DNA from: Gluconacetobacter takamatsuzukensis
Lineage (GTDB): Bacteria; Pseudomonadota; Alphaproteobacteria; Acetobacterales; Acetobacteraceae
NCBI RefSeq assembly: GCF_014174275.1
Contig: NZ_JABEQK010000004.1
Location: 1 to 64,000 of the forward strand
Direction: 5' to 3'
DNA length: 64,000 nucleotides
Position numbers and translations under genes: made by a program. The notes under the pieces were generated by a model. It saw only the letters and a list, made by a program, of their open reading frames with translations, was not told the DNA's origin and searched no databases. Shown here piece by piece: positions 51,525 to 60,826 of this stretch (its first letter is position 1; every line of letters begins with the position of its first letter).

Positions 51525-52628
51525 ATGCCCGAGCTGCTTCGGACCGTTCTTGCGTTTGCCCTTGTGCTGGGGGTCTTGGTCTTCATCCATGAACTGGGCC
51601 ACTATCTGGCTGCCCGCTGGCGGGGGGTGCATGTCGAAGTCTTCTCGATCGGCTTTGGGCGGCCCCTGTTGCGATGGCACGATCGGGTAGGCACCGAATG
51701 GCGGCTATGCCCCGTTCCGCTGGGTGGGTACGTCAAGCCGCATGGGTTTGAGGGGCCCGAGGAAGCGACGCCGGAACAGATGGAAGCTTGGCTGCCAGGG
51801 CGGACCTTCCATGACAAGCCGGTGCTGTCGCGGGCGATCGTGATCGTTGCCGGGCCAGTGTTCAATTTTCTGCTGGCTATTGTGCTGTTTGCCGGCCTGT
51901 TCATGTTTGCGGGCCGACCAGAGATCCGCAATGTGGTGGGCCAGGTCGTGCCGGGCAGCGCGGCCGAGGCTGCCGGAGTGAAGCTGGATGACGTGATCGT
52001 ACGGATCGGTGATCGTGCGGTCTCCGACGTCGCGGATATTCAGGCCCTGGTGGCCGCGGAACCGGGCGCGCGTACTGAACTGGAGGTTCGGCGTGGCGAC
52101 CAGATGGTGACTCTTCCGGTGACTGTCGGGACCGTGACGGACAAGAGCGGTGACCGGACCGGACAGCTTGGCGTGATGTTCACCGCGACGATCGGCAAGC
52201 CGCTGTCTCCTCCTGCAGCTGTTGGCGCTGCTGTTCAGGAGACGTGGCGCCTGACCGTCCAGACGCTGGACGGGCTGTGGCAGATGCTGACCGGACAACA
52301 CAGCGCGAAGGATCTGGGCGGCCCGCTGCGCATCGCGCAGATGTCGGGCCAAGTGGCACATTACGGGGTGGCTAGCCTCGTATCGTTCATGGCGCTGCTC
52401 TCGGTCAATTTGGGGCTGATCAATTTGTTTCCGATCCCCGTGCTGGATGGGGGTAGGCTGGTGTTCTATGGGCTGGAAGCGCTGCTGGGGCGCCCGGTAT
52501 CGCGCCGCGTGCGCGATATCAGTTTCCAGGCAGGGTTCGCGGTCGTCGCGGGGTTGTTTCTCTTTTCTACATTTAATGACCTCTCGCATTTCGGCCTGTT
52601 CCGCTGGGTTGCGTCACTGAGCGGGTAA
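51525..52628 (+). CDS. rseP: RIP metalloprotease RseP (site-2 protease)
   Basis: A 367-residue inner-membrane zinc protease for regulated intramembrane proteolysis and clearance of signal-peptide remnants. HELGH at residues 22-26 is the zinc site; YVKPHGFEGPEE follows; a single PDZ domain spans about 120-200 (GSAAEAAGVKLDDVIVRIGDRAV); the C-terminal LDGG motif lies in NLFPIPVLDGGRL. Alphaproteobacterial forms such as MmpA have one PDZ domain, as here. It precedes bamA. Confidence 0.94.
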   Translation: MPELLRTVLAFALVLGVLVFIHELGHYLAARWRGVHVEVFSIGFGRPLLRWHDRVGTEWRLCPVPLGGYVKPHGFEGPEEATPEQMEAWLPGRTFHDKPVLSRAIVIVAGPVFNFLLAIVLFAGLFMFAGRPEIRNVVGQVVPGSAAEAAGVKLDDVIVRIGDRAVSDVADIQALVAAEPGARTELEVRRGDQMVTLPVTVGTVTDKSGDRTGQLGVMFTATIGKPLSPPAAVGAAVQETWRLTVQTLDGLWQMLTGQHSAKDLGGPLRIAQMSGQVAHYGVASLVSFMALLSVNLGLINLFPIPVLDGGRLVFYGLEALLGRPVSRRVRDISFQAGFAVVAGLFLFSTFNDLSHFGLFRWVASLSG

Positions 52629-52782
52629 CGCGTCCGCATCTGGGGGCATGCGGGCGCTTGCGCGAAGGGGGGGATTTCGGATACGTCCGCCAAGCGGATA
52701 TGATCGATCCTGCGCGCGGCGACTCTGTTCCCGTTGCGTGGTTTCTGGGTTCGCGGAGCGTCTGGTTTGGGGGAAGCCGAAT

Positions 52783-55203
52783 TTGCCGACTAAACGTTCA
52801 ACGCTTCTTGCGTCGGTTTGCCTCGTGCCCTTGTTTCTCGCCGGGACCGCCGAGGCTCGGCGTGGCGTGACGGCGAATCATACCCCGGCGGTGCATGCAG
52901 CCCGGTCCGGTGGTGTCATCGAATCCATCCAGGTCACCGGAAACGACCGGATCGAGACCAGTACTGTCCTGTCCTATATGGTGGTGCAGCCGGGGGATCC
53001 GTTCAATCAGGACGAACTCGATCGTTCACTGAAGACGCTCTATGCTACGGGCCTGTTCCGCGATGTGACGTTGCATCGCGCGGGCGACGTGCTTCAGGTG
53101 CGCTTGGTCGAAAATCCGATTGTCAATCGTATCGTCTTCGAGGGAAATCATTCCGCGAAGGACGAGGATCTGCGCAAGGTGATCGCGTTGCGGCCGCGTG
53201 CGGTGTTCTCGACGCAGATCACGGCGTCCGATCGTCAGAAGATCTTGGAAGTCTACGCCAGCAAGGCCCGCTATGCCGCGACCGTAACGCCGCAGATCAT
53301 TCGGCTGGCTCATAACCGGGTCGATGTGGTCTTCCTGATCAACGAAGCCCAACAGACCCTGATCCACAAGATCTCGTTCGTGGGCAACAAGGCGTTCAGC
53401 GAAGCCCGGTTGGCACAGGTCGTTTCGTCGAAGGAGACGGCCTGGTACCGGTTCTTCGCCTCGTCCGACGAATATAACCCAGAGCGTATCCGTTACGATT
53501 CGGAACTGCTGCGTCGGTTCTACCTGCGCAATGGGTTTGTCGATTTCCAGGTGCGCAACCAGACGGGCGAACTATCGCCGGACCGCAAATCTTTCTACGT
53601 GACCTTTACGGTGGACGAGGGGCCGCGCTACCGGCTAGGCAAGGTGAATATCCGTTCGTCGCTGAAACATATCAGCGCAGCGTCGTTGAGAAAATATATC
53701 GAGCTGTTTGCTAACCAATGGTATGACGGTAGCGCGGTGCAGCATAACGCGACCGACATGCAAGAAATCCTGCAGGGAAAGGGGTATCCGTTCGCCATGG
53801 TGCGGCCGGAAATTGCCCGCAACCCCGAACGTCGCGTTGTGGATTTATTGTTCGATGTCAGTGAAGGGCCGCGTGCCTATGTCGAGCGGATTGACATCAA
53901 CGGCAACACGATTACGCAGGATGCCGTGATCCGCCGCCAGATCCCGATGTCCGAAGGCGATCCGTACACGCCCACCGAGCGGAAATACGCCAAGGCGATC
54001 CTGCAGGATTTGGGCTTTTTTAGCACCGTTTCGGTCGACCAGACCCCCGGCTCTGCCCCGGATCGGACGAACGTGGCGATCAATGTCGTCGAGAAGCCGA
54101 CCGGTGAATTCTCGCTAGGCGGCGGTTATTCGACCGACGTCGGTATTCTGGGTAATATCGGCTTGAAACAGCACAATTTGCTGGGGTCGGGCGTTGATGC
54201 CGGCATTTCCGGCACGATGGCTTATTACCAGCGGCAGGCAGATATCTCGGTCAGTGATCCGTATTTCCTGAATCGCAACATGGTTGCCGGCGTAGATCTG
54301 TTTGTTATCGAGAACAATTACCAGACCTACCAGAACTATTCGGAAGGGCGGTACGGTATTACGCTGCGGATGGGGTATGCCTATACAAATCGCCTGTCCC
54401 AGTCCTTCAGCTACACGTTGACGGATCGTCACGTCGATAACGCCTACAGCGATGCGTCATGGTATGTTCTGGACCAGACCGGCTGGTCGCTGCTTTCCCA
54501 GCTCAGCACCACCCTGACCTACGATACGCGTGACAACCGCATGCAGCCGCACAGCGGTTACGTTGTGCGGCTGGGCGGCGATTTTGCAGGTCTGGGTGGG
54601 AATGAGCGCTATGTGCGCGGCAAGGTGGATGTTGGCTACTACATTCCGATGGACGACCTGACGGGCAATCATGATTGGACGCTGGCGCTGACGGGTGGTG
54701 CGGGTGAGATCGCCAACTGGGGTGGCGGCCGCAGCGATATCATCGATAACTTCTATTTGGGCGGTAACACGTTGCGCGGCTTCCTGGACGGTGGTGCCGG
54801 ACCCCGTAGCATGGGCATTCCGCCTTATACGTGGAATGGCCAGTCTTATGCGATGCACTCGCAGGAGGATTTCCTCGGCGGGCGTTTCCTCTACACCGCG
54901 TCGGCCACCTTGAATTTCCCGATGCCGTTCGGGGCAGATATGGGAATTCGCGGCCGTTATTTCGTCGATATGGGTGGTCTGGACGGGCTGCGGGTGTCGC
55001 GACGGTATACATCCTATCCCCAAGACATGCCCCGCTACACGCCGGTATATGGCGACACACTGACGCCCCGTGTCAGTACCGGTGTCGGCTTTGCGTGGAA
55101 AAGTCCGTTCGGCCTGATCAACATCGATCTCGGTATTCCGGTCCTGAAACAGAAACATGACCGGACCCAGTTGTTCCGCTTCGGCTTCGGCCAGCAATTC
55201 TGA
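52783..55203 (+). CDS. bamA: Outer-membrane protein assembly factor BamA
   Basis: An 806-residue Omp85 protein that inserts beta-barrels into the outer membrane. A signal peptide (STLLASVCLVPLFLAGTAEA) is followed by five POTRA repeats (about 40-390; for example IESIQVTGNDRIETSTVLSYM) and a 16-stranded barrel from GEFSLGGGYSTDVG onwards. NTLRGF is the conserved loop-6 VRGF-like motif, and the protein ends in the aromatic FRFGFGQQF. Start TTG 52783 is chosen for its GGGGAAG site and the signal peptide; earlier in-frame starts would bury the leader. Confidence 0.94.
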   Translation: MPTKRSTLLASVCLVPLFLAGTAEARRGVTANHTPAVHAARSGGVIESIQVTGNDRIETSTVLSYMVVQPGDPFNQDELDRSLKTLYATGLFRDVTLHRAGDVLQVRLVENPIVNRIVFEGNHSAKDEDLRKVIALRPRAVFSTQITASDRQKILEVYASKARYAATVTPQIIRLAHNRVDVVFLINEAQQTLIHKISFVGNKAFSEARLAQVVSSKETAWYRFFASSDEYNPERIRYDSELLRRFYLRNGFVDFQVRNQTGELSPDRKSFYVTFTVDEGPRYRLGKVNIRSSLKHISAASLRKYIELFANQWYDGSAVQHNATDMQEILQGKGYPFAMVRPEIARNPERRVVDLLFDVSEGPRAYVERIDINGNTITQDAVIRRQIPMSEGDPYTPTERKYAKAILQDLGFFSTVSVDQTPGSAPDRTNVAINVVEKPTGEFSLGGGYSTDVGILGNIGLKQHNLLGSGVDAGISGTMAYYQRQADISVSDPYFLNRNMVAGVDLFVIENNYQTYQNYSEGRYGITLRMGYAYTNRLSQSFSYTLTDRHVDNAYSDASWYVLDQTGWSLLSQLSTTLTYDTRDNRMQPHSGYVVRLGGDFAGLGGNERYVRGKVDVGYYIPMDDLTGNHDWTLALTGGAGEIANWGGGRSDIIDNFYLGGNTLRGFLDGGAGPRSMGIPPYTWNGQSYAMHSQEDFLGGRFLYTASATLNFPMPFGADMGIRGRYFVDMGGLDGLRVSRRYTSYPQDMPRYTPVYGDTLTPRVSTGVGFAWKSPFGLINIDLGIPVLKQKHDRTQLFRFGFGQQF

Positions 55204-55210
55204 GGTGACA

Positions 55211-56110
55211 ATGCTTCGTTCACGTGGCGTATCCGCTCTGGTCGCGGCCGTCGTGCTGTCATGCACCGGCATCACCTGTGTTCCTGCACGGGGACAGGGG
55301 ACCACGCCTGCTGGCGGAAACGCGGGCTGGTTTGTGCCCAAGTCCGCCCAGCCAGCGCCGGCGGCTTCAGCCCCCCGTGGCCCGGTGCGTACGGCGCCCG
55401 TCCCCATGCCTGCAGCCCCCGCCGACGGCGATGAGGCCCAGTCCCAGACGCCGCCGGTGTTGCCGCTGCCGCCCGTTCCGCCGTCGCCCGACATTCCGCG
55501 TGGCGTTGCGCCGCCGGTGCCAGTGATCGGCGTGATCAGCGTGCCTGACGTGATGCGTCTGTCCAGTGCAGCGCAGCAGGCTGAGCGCGTGCTTGGCGGC
55601 CGGCGCGACGAATTGGCGCGTGACGCACAGAAGGAGCAGGCCGGTTGGCGGGACGAGCAGCAGAAGCTGCAGGCCCAGGCGAAGAACATGGCCTCGGACC
55701 AGATCCAGCAGCGTGAGCGCCGTCTGCAGGAGCGTGTAATCGGCGCCCAGCGCGATTTCCGCAACCGCAACCGGATCGTCCAGGAAGCGGCCCAAGTCTC
55801 GTTGGGGCAAATCGAGCGCGAGCTGGTTCAGATCATCCGTCAGGTTGCGAGCAGCCGCGGGATGAACTTGGTCCTGCATCGTGAACAAGTGGCCCTGAGC
55901 CAGGATGGGCTGGACATCACCCAGCAGGTTGCCGATCAACTGAATAAGGTGCTGCCGACGGTGTTTATTCCGGCGGCGAATGTCGACCCCGAAGTACTGG
56001 CAAAATCGGGTACGATGCCGACTACCGCCGATGTCGAACGCCAGCAGCAGGAAGCCCCCGCCCCGGTGGTAGCCCCTGCCGCGACCGCCCCCGCGGCGGC
56101 GCATCACTGA
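55211..56110 (+). CDS. OmpH/Skp-family periplasmic chaperone with a long proline-rich arm
   Basis: A 299-residue OmpH-family protein. The signal peptide (SALVAAVVLSCTGITCVPARG) is followed by about 80 Pro/Ala-rich residues, then the Skp core from VIGVISVPDVMRLSSAAQQAERVLGGRRDELARDAQKEQ, a long coiled-coil arm, to IIRQVASSRGMNLVLHREQVAL. A second Pro/Ala-rich tail ends the protein. Skp proteins are usually 160-190 residues, so both flanks are unusual. Its position between bamA and lpxD is the conserved one. Confidence 0.9.
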   Translation: MLRSRGVSALVAAVVLSCTGITCVPARGQGTTPAGGNAGWFVPKSAQPAPAASAPRGPVRTAPVPMPAAPADGDEAQSQTPPVLPLPPVPPSPDIPRGVAPPVPVIGVISVPDVMRLSSAAQQAERVLGGRRDELARDAQKEQAGWRDEQQKLQAQAKNMASDQIQQRERRLQERVIGAQRDFRNRNRIVQEAAQVSLGQIERELVQIIRQVASSRGMNLVLHREQVALSQDGLDITQQVADQLNKVLPTVFIPAANVDPEVLAKSGTMPTTADVERQQQEAPAPVVAPAATAPAAAHH

Positions 56111-56125
56111 GCGGCGGGGAACGCG

Positions 56126-57199
56126 ATGGAAGGGCAGGTCGGGGCCGCCCTGCCGGGTGACGGGCGGTTCTTCGAGCGGAGTGGCCCGTTTCCGCTCCAG
56201 AGGCTTGTAGAATGCGCCGGTGCCCGGATCGTGGGGGATGAGGGCATTGATGCCGGTAGGGTGTATAGCGGCGTAGCGCCGCTGCAATCCGCCGGTCCAC
56301 GGGATGTCAGCTTTCTCGACAACCGGCGCTACGCGCCTCTGCTGGAACAGACCCGCGCGGGGGTGGTGCTTCTGGCCCCGGCTTTCGTCGACCGGCTTCC
56401 CAAAGGGACGATCGGTTTGGTCTGCCAGACGCCTTATCTGGCCTGGGCACGAGTGGCCAGCTTGTTTCATCCGGTGCCCGCCATAGTGCCGGGCGTTCAT
56501 CCGACCGCTCTGGTGGGTGCGGATACTGTTATTGATCCGTCAGCGCAGATCGGTCCCTTTGTGGTGATCGGAGCTGGTGCGCGCGTCGGGGCCGAAACCC
56601 GCATCGATTCGCATGCGGTAATCGGCGATGGGGTGCGGATTGGCGCGCGCTGTCGGATTGGGGCGCAGGCTTGTGTGTCCCATGCGCTTCTGGGCGATCG
56701 AGTGACGTTGCTGGCGGGAGTGAGGGTTGGTCAGGAAGGCTTCGGGTTTGCGGTCGGTCCCGACGGTTTCGAGACCGTTCCTCAACTGGGGCGGGTGATT
56801 CTGGAGGATGGGGTGGAAGTTGGGGCGAACTCCACCATCGACCGGGGTTCGTCACAGGACACCGTCATCGGCGCAGGCTCGCGGCTCGACAATCTGGTGC
56901 AGATTGGCCATAATGCGCGCTTGGGGCGCTGTTGTATCGTGGTTTCCCAAGCTGGGATATCGGGGTCTACGGAACTTGGTGATTTCGTCACTGTTGCTGC
57001 TCAGGCTGGCCTGATCGGCCATATTCGTATTGGCGCCAAGGCTCGGATCGGTGCGCAATGTGGCGTGATGTCGGATGTGGACGCGGGGGCTGATGTCATC
57101 GGCAGTCCCGCGATGCCATTTCGGGAGTTCTTCCGGAATGTAGCGGTGTTGCGACGCCTGGCAAAAAAGGCGCCGCGTGAAGGAGGAGGAGAGGCCTGA
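56126..57199 (+). CDS. lpxD: UDP-3-O-(3-hydroxyacyl)glucosamine N-acyltransferase
   Basis: A 357-residue trimeric left-handed beta-helix acyltransferase, third committed step of lipid A synthesis. The N-terminal uridine-binding domain has SGVAPLQSAGPRDVSFLDNRRY; hexapeptide repeats run from about 120 to 310. VGQEGFGFAVGPDGFETVPQLGRV and the catalytic His in NLVQIGHNARLGR are conserved. GGGGAA precedes the ATG. The order lpxD-fabZ-lpxA follows. Confidence 0.95.
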   Translation: MEGQVGAALPGDGRFFERSGPFPLQRLVECAGARIVGDEGIDAGRVYSGVAPLQSAGPRDVSFLDNRRYAPLLEQTRAGVVLLAPAFVDRLPKGTIGLVCQTPYLAWARVASLFHPVPAIVPGVHPTALVGADTVIDPSAQIGPFVVIGAGARVGAETRIDSHAVIGDGVRIGARCRIGAQACVSHALLGDRVTLLAGVRVGQEGFGFAVGPDGFETVPQLGRVILEDGVEVGANSTIDRGSSQDTVIGAGSRLDNLVQIGHNARLGRCCIVVSQAGISGSTELGDFVTVAAQAGLIGHIRIGAKARIGAQCGVMSDVDAGADVIGSPAMPFREFFRNVAVLRRLAKKAPREGGGEA

Positions 57200-57291
57200 G
57201 TCAGCAGGCCCCCGGAATTCAACCGGGACAGGTGGGTGCTCGTATGAAAAGGCGCGTGGACCTGCCGTCCTGAGCAAAATGGTCGGACGAC

Positions 57292-57777
57292 GTGAATAAA
57301 GAAGTAGAGGTTCCCGCGGTGGGCGACAGCCCGACCAGTATCGAATCGATCGACGTGATGCGGATCATGGAGGCGATTCCCCATCGCTATCCGTTCCTGC
57401 TGATCGACCGGATGGTTGATATCGTGCTTGGTTCTTCAGCGGTCGGCATCAAGAACGTCACGGCTAGCGAACCGCATTTCCAGGGGCATTTTCCGGCCCG
57501 TCCCGTGATGCCTGGCGTGCTGATTATCGAGGCGATGGCGCAGACGGCAGCGACCTTGGTCGTGCTGACCTTGGGGGCGGCCTTTGAGGGTAAGCTGGTC
57601 TATTTCATGACCATCGATGGAGCCAAGTTCCGGCGCCCGGTGGAGCCCGGTGATCAACTGCGGATCCATGTCGAGAAGGAACGCAGTCGTGCCAATGTCT
57701 GGAAATTCAAGGGTATTGCGCGTGTGGATGGCGTGTCGGTGGCCGAGGCGACGTTCAGCGCGATGATCATGGGCTGA
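57292..57777 (+). CDS. fabZ: 3-hydroxyacyl-[acyl-carrier-protein] dehydratase FabZ
   Basis: A 161-residue hot-dog-fold dehydratase of fatty-acid synthesis. [17 protein letters not shown] carries the catalytic His, [22 protein letters not shown] the catalytic Glu. Start is GTG at 57292; about 20 N-terminal residues precede the conserved core. It sits between lpxD and lpxA as in most Gram-negatives, balancing phospholipid and lipid A precursors. Confidence 0.95.
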   Translation: MNKEVEVPAVGDSPTSIESIDVMRIMEAIPHRYPFLLIDRMVDIVLGSSAVGIKNVTASEPHFQGHFPARPVMPGVLIIEAMAQTAATLVVLTLGAAFEGKLVYFMTIDGAKFRRPVEPGDQLRIHVEKERSRANVWKFKGIARVDGVSVAEATFSAMIMG

Positions 57778-57963
57778 AACCGTCAGGGTTGGATTGAAAC
57801 GTTCGGTTGCGGGTCCACAGTTCCTCACCGGCGCAAAATGCGATATCCGGTTTGCTGGTGCGGCCGTTCCAGATAGGGTGCCGCGCCATGTGTTAATGCC
57901 GGCCGAACCGGCGTGCCGGCATGCAGACGGTTCCGGGGCCTAGCCCTGCCGTGGGAGAGCATA

Positions 57964-58836
57964 TTGACCGATTTGGCACAGATGGACTCCGTAAGCCGGG
58001 CCGCTGAGATTCATCCATCCTCGATCGTCGCCGATGGGGCCCGGATCGGGCACGGGGTCCGTATCGGTCCTTGGTGTTCGATCGGTCCTGACGTGGTGAT
58101 CGAGGATGGCGTGCACCTGATCGCCAACGTGATCGTCGACGGTCATACGCAGGTAGGTGCCGGCGTCGTCTGTTATCCTTTCACCACGCTTGGTATGGCG
58201 CCCCAAGACCTGAAATATCGGGGCGAGCCGACGCGCTGCATCATTGGAGCGCGAACTGTGATCCGCGAGCATGTGACGATCCATCGTGGCACCGCGACCG
58301 GTAGCGGCGTCACACGAATTGGTGAAGATTGCCTGATCATGGCGAATTCCCACGTCGCGCATGATTGTACGCTCGGGAATGGCGTGATCATCGTGAACAA
58401 TGTTGTCATGGGTGGCCATGTCACGATCGGCGATCGTGCGCGGATCATGGGGGCGGCAGCCCTGCACCAATTCGTGCGCATTGGCCATGCGGCGCTTGTT
58501 GGCGGCGTGTGCGGTGTCGAGGCCGATGTCATTCCCTATGGCAGCGTGCTGGGAAACCGGGCCCGGCTGGTTGGGTTGCATTGGATCTGGCTGAAGCGCA
58601 ACGGCGTGCAGGCTGACGAAATGCATCGTCTGCGTCGTGCGTTCCGCGCGCTTTATCCCCGCGCGATGGAAGAGGAATCGACGGCCTTCAGCCGGCGCCT
58701 GACCGCAGTGCGGACGGAATATGGCGATGAGCCCAAGGTGGCCGAGATCCTGGCTTTCATCGAGGCTCCCAGTCATCGCGGGCTGGTGAGGGTGGCTGGC
58801 GGCGGCGCGGCATCGATTGAATCCGACGGCGTCTAG
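57964..58836 (+). CDS. lpxA: UDP-N-acetylglucosamine acyltransferase LpxA
   Basis: A 290-residue beta-helix acyltransferase starting lipid A synthesis. Hexapeptide repeats from IHPSSIVADGARIGHGVRIGPW; the catalytic His lies in MANSHVAHDCTLGN; HQFVRIGHAALVGG and LVGLHWIWLKRNG are family marks. I chose TTG 57964, which has GGGAGAG about 6 bases upstream; ATG 57982 is the alternative and would lose six residues. A 186-base gap separates it from fabZ. Confidence 0.93.
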   Translation: MTDLAQMDSVSRAAEIHPSSIVADGARIGHGVRIGPWCSIGPDVVIEDGVHLIANVIVDGHTQVGAGVVCYPFTTLGMAPQDLKYRGEPTRCIIGARTVIREHVTIHRGTATGSGVTRIGEDCLIMANSHVAHDCTLGNGVIIVNNVVMGGHVTIGDRARIMGAAALHQFVRIGHAALVGGVCGVEADVIPYGSVLGNRARLVGLHWIWLKRNGVQADEMHRLRRAFRALYPRAMEEESTAFSRRLTAVRTEYGDEPKVAEILAFIEAPSHRGLVRVAGGGAASIESDGV

Positions 58837-58856
58837 GGTGCGGGTGGAGCGCCGAT

Positions 58857-59741
58857 ATGCTTGTCGGTGACAGTCTGCGTCTGGTCGGAAACTGCGTGGG
58901 CATTCTGGCCGGGGGCGGGCCGCTACCGGGGCAGGTAGCGCGGGCGGTCGAAGCACTGGGGCACAGTGTCTTCATCGTCGGGTTTCAGGATTTCGCCGAA
59001 CCGCATGTGATCGAGCCGTGGCCGCATCGTTATATCCGGCTGGCGGCGGCTGGTGAGATCCTGTCCTGCCTGCGGGCGGAAGGATGCAGGGATCTGGTTC
59101 TGATCGGCCCGGTGCGCCGACCGTCCTTCTCTGATCTGCGCCCTGACGCGGTAGGGGCGCGGATCATGGCGCGAATCGGGCGGGCATTATTCTCGGGCGA
59201 TGATGGACTGCTGGCGGCGATCGTACGTGTGCTGGGGGAAGAGGGCTTTGCCATTCATGGCGCCCACGAATTTCTTTCAGGTTCGGTCGGACGGTCCGGT
59301 GTGCTGGGGCGGGTCCAGCCGGATGTCGGAGCATTGGCTGATATCCGTCGCGGACAGGACGTGGTCGAGGCGATCGGACGGCTGGATATCGGGCAGGGGT
59401 GCGTGGTGCAGGATGGATTGGTGCTGGCCGTCGAGGCGATGGAGGGCACCGACCGAATGCTGCTGCGGGCCGGGGAGTGCCGGCAACCGGGCCGGCCGGG
59501 AGGTGTTCTGGTCAAGATGCTGAAACCCGGGCAGGACCGCCGCGCCGATCTACCGACGATCGGGCCGGATACGGTCTGGCGTGCGGTAGAGGTCGGTTTG
59601 CGTGGTATCGCCTTTGAAGCCGGTGCCACATTGATGACCGATCCGGCGGCCTGCATTGCCGCCGCCGATGAGGCTGGTCTGTTCCTGATCGGGATCGGTG
59701 ATGGGGCGGTGGGTATGCGGGCCGCCAGAACAGGAGAATGA
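58857..59741 (+). CDS. lpxI: UDP-2,3-diacylglucosamine pyrophosphatase LpxI
   Basis: A 294-residue LpxI, the alphaproteobacterial replacement for LpxH, giving lipid [18 protein letters not shown] at the N-terminus, [18 protein letters not shown] in the middle and [24 protein letters not shown] with FEAGATLM in the C-terminal domain match the family. It begins 20 bases after lpxA with a GGTGGAG site and ends overlapping the region upstream of the glyoxalase gene. Confidence 0.93.
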   Translation: MLVGDSLRLVGNCVGILAGGGPLPGQVARAVEALGHSVFIVGFQDFAEPHVIEPWPHRYIRLAAAGEILSCLRAEGCRDLVLIGPVRRPSFSDLRPDAVGARIMARIGRALFSGDDGLLAAIVRVLGEEGFAIHGAHEFLSGSVGRSGVLGRVQPDVGALADIRRGQDVVEAIGRLDIGQGCVVQDGLVLAVEAMEGTDRMLLRAGECRQPGRPGGVLVKMLKPGQDRRADLPTIGPDTVWRAVEVGLRGIAFEAGATLMTDPAACIAAADEAGLFLIGIGDGAVGMRAARTGE

Positions 59742-59743
59742 CG

Positions 59744-60133
59744 ATGGCTTCGTATCTGCACACGATGGTGCGTGTCCGCAATCTGGATGCCAGCATTGCC
59801 TTCTACAAGCTGCTGGGCATGCACGAATTGCGCCGGCGCGAAGTGCCAGAGGGTGAATATACGCTGGTTTTCATCGGCTATGCCGATAACGCGGCTGGTC
59901 AGGCGGAAATCGAACTGACCTACAACTGGGGCAAGGATGAAGGCTACGAGATTGGAACCGGATTCGGCCATTTCGCGGTAGGCGTGCCCGATGTGGCGGC
60001 GATGGTCGAGGCTGTGCGGGCGGGAGGGGGCAAGGTGACGCGCGAGGCAGGGCCAGTGAAATTCGGTACCACCGTGATTGCCTTTGTCGAAGACCCCGAT
60101 GGGTACAAGATCGAACTGATCCAGCGCTCTTGA
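59744..60133 (+). CDS. gloA: Lactoylglutathione lyase (glyoxalase I)
   Basis: A 129-residue glyoxalase I that detoxifies methylglyoxal as its glutathione adduct. [50 protein letters not shown] and [11 protein letters not shown] hold the metal-binding His and Glu residues; [13 protein letters not shown] closes the fold. Two ATGs occur (59738, 59744); AGGAG at 59732-59736 fits only the second. It lies directly after lpxI but is unrelated to lipid A. Confidence 0.93.
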   Translation: MASYLHTMVRVRNLDASIAFYKLLGMHELRRREVPEGEYTLVFIGYADNAAGQAEIELTYNWGKDEGYEIGTGFGHFAVGVPDVAAMVEAVRAGGGKVTREAGPVKFGTTVIAFVEDPDGYKIELIQRS

Positions 60134-60229
60134 GTCTATGCCCTTAACGCAGGTTGGCAGTGATCTGGCGCGCGTTTCTCTTGCTTCGACGTTCACCACC
60201 CATACGGAAGCACGCGCCGAGTGCGCGGT

Positions 60230-60682
60230 TTAATATTCCGGTAGCTGGCCCTTTACGGGTACCGAGGTCGGGACGCCTGGTGTGCCGGCGTAGGTGATCA
60301 GCAGCACTGTTTGCGTGTCGCCAGCCTGTCCGTGGTGGACGTCGTCGACCGATTCTCCGAAGGCCTCGCCGGCGTGATAGACGTGCGATTTGCCACTTTC
60401 GCGGTCGGTGATGGTGAGTGCGCCCTCCAGCACGTAGACCGCGTTGGGGAATGGGTGTTTGTGCCAGGGCAGGGCCGAGTGGGCGGGAATCGTCAGCCGG
60501 ATCATCGTCAGTTCCGGCTGCGTCGTCGGGTAATGCGTGTAGGGCACGCCATTCCACGAATGATCGGTCTGAAGCAGGATGTCGCGATGGCCCGAGGCCA
60601 CGGTCTGCGCCATCGTGGGGACAGCGATCGCTGCTGCGGATAGAGAGGTGGCAACCAGGGCCGTGCGGATTGAGATCATCAT
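60230..60682 (-). CDS. Secreted cupin-domain protein
   Basis: A 150-residue small cupin with a signal peptide (ALVATSLSAAAIAVPTMAQT). The cupin core has PAHSALPWHKHPFPNAVYVLEGALTI (metal-binding His residues and Glu) and GEAFGESVDDVHHGQAG for the second motif. No enzymatic activity can be named; periplasmic cupins of this type are often annotated only by fold. The start at 60682 is fixed by AGGAGG with 7-base spacing. It is divergent from the ABC importer operon. Confidence 0.83.
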   Translation of the reverse strand: MMISIRTALVATSLSAAAIAVPTMAQTVASGHRDILLQTDHSWNGVPYTHYPTTQPELTMIRLTIPAHSALPWHKHPFPNAVYVLEGALTITDRESGKSHVYHAGEAFGESVDDVHHGQAGDTQTVLLITYAGTPGVPTSVPVKGQLPEY

Positions 60683-60826
60683 GGTTCGTCCTCCTTGACG
60701 GCCGAGGGTGATACAGGATGGCCGCCCGGGCTCATGAAAAGATAGTTTAAGATTGATGCGTCTGACGGTCGGGGGTGACGGATCTATCTGACGGGATATA
60801 GTTCCGTGTCGGATAGAGGGCCGGGA

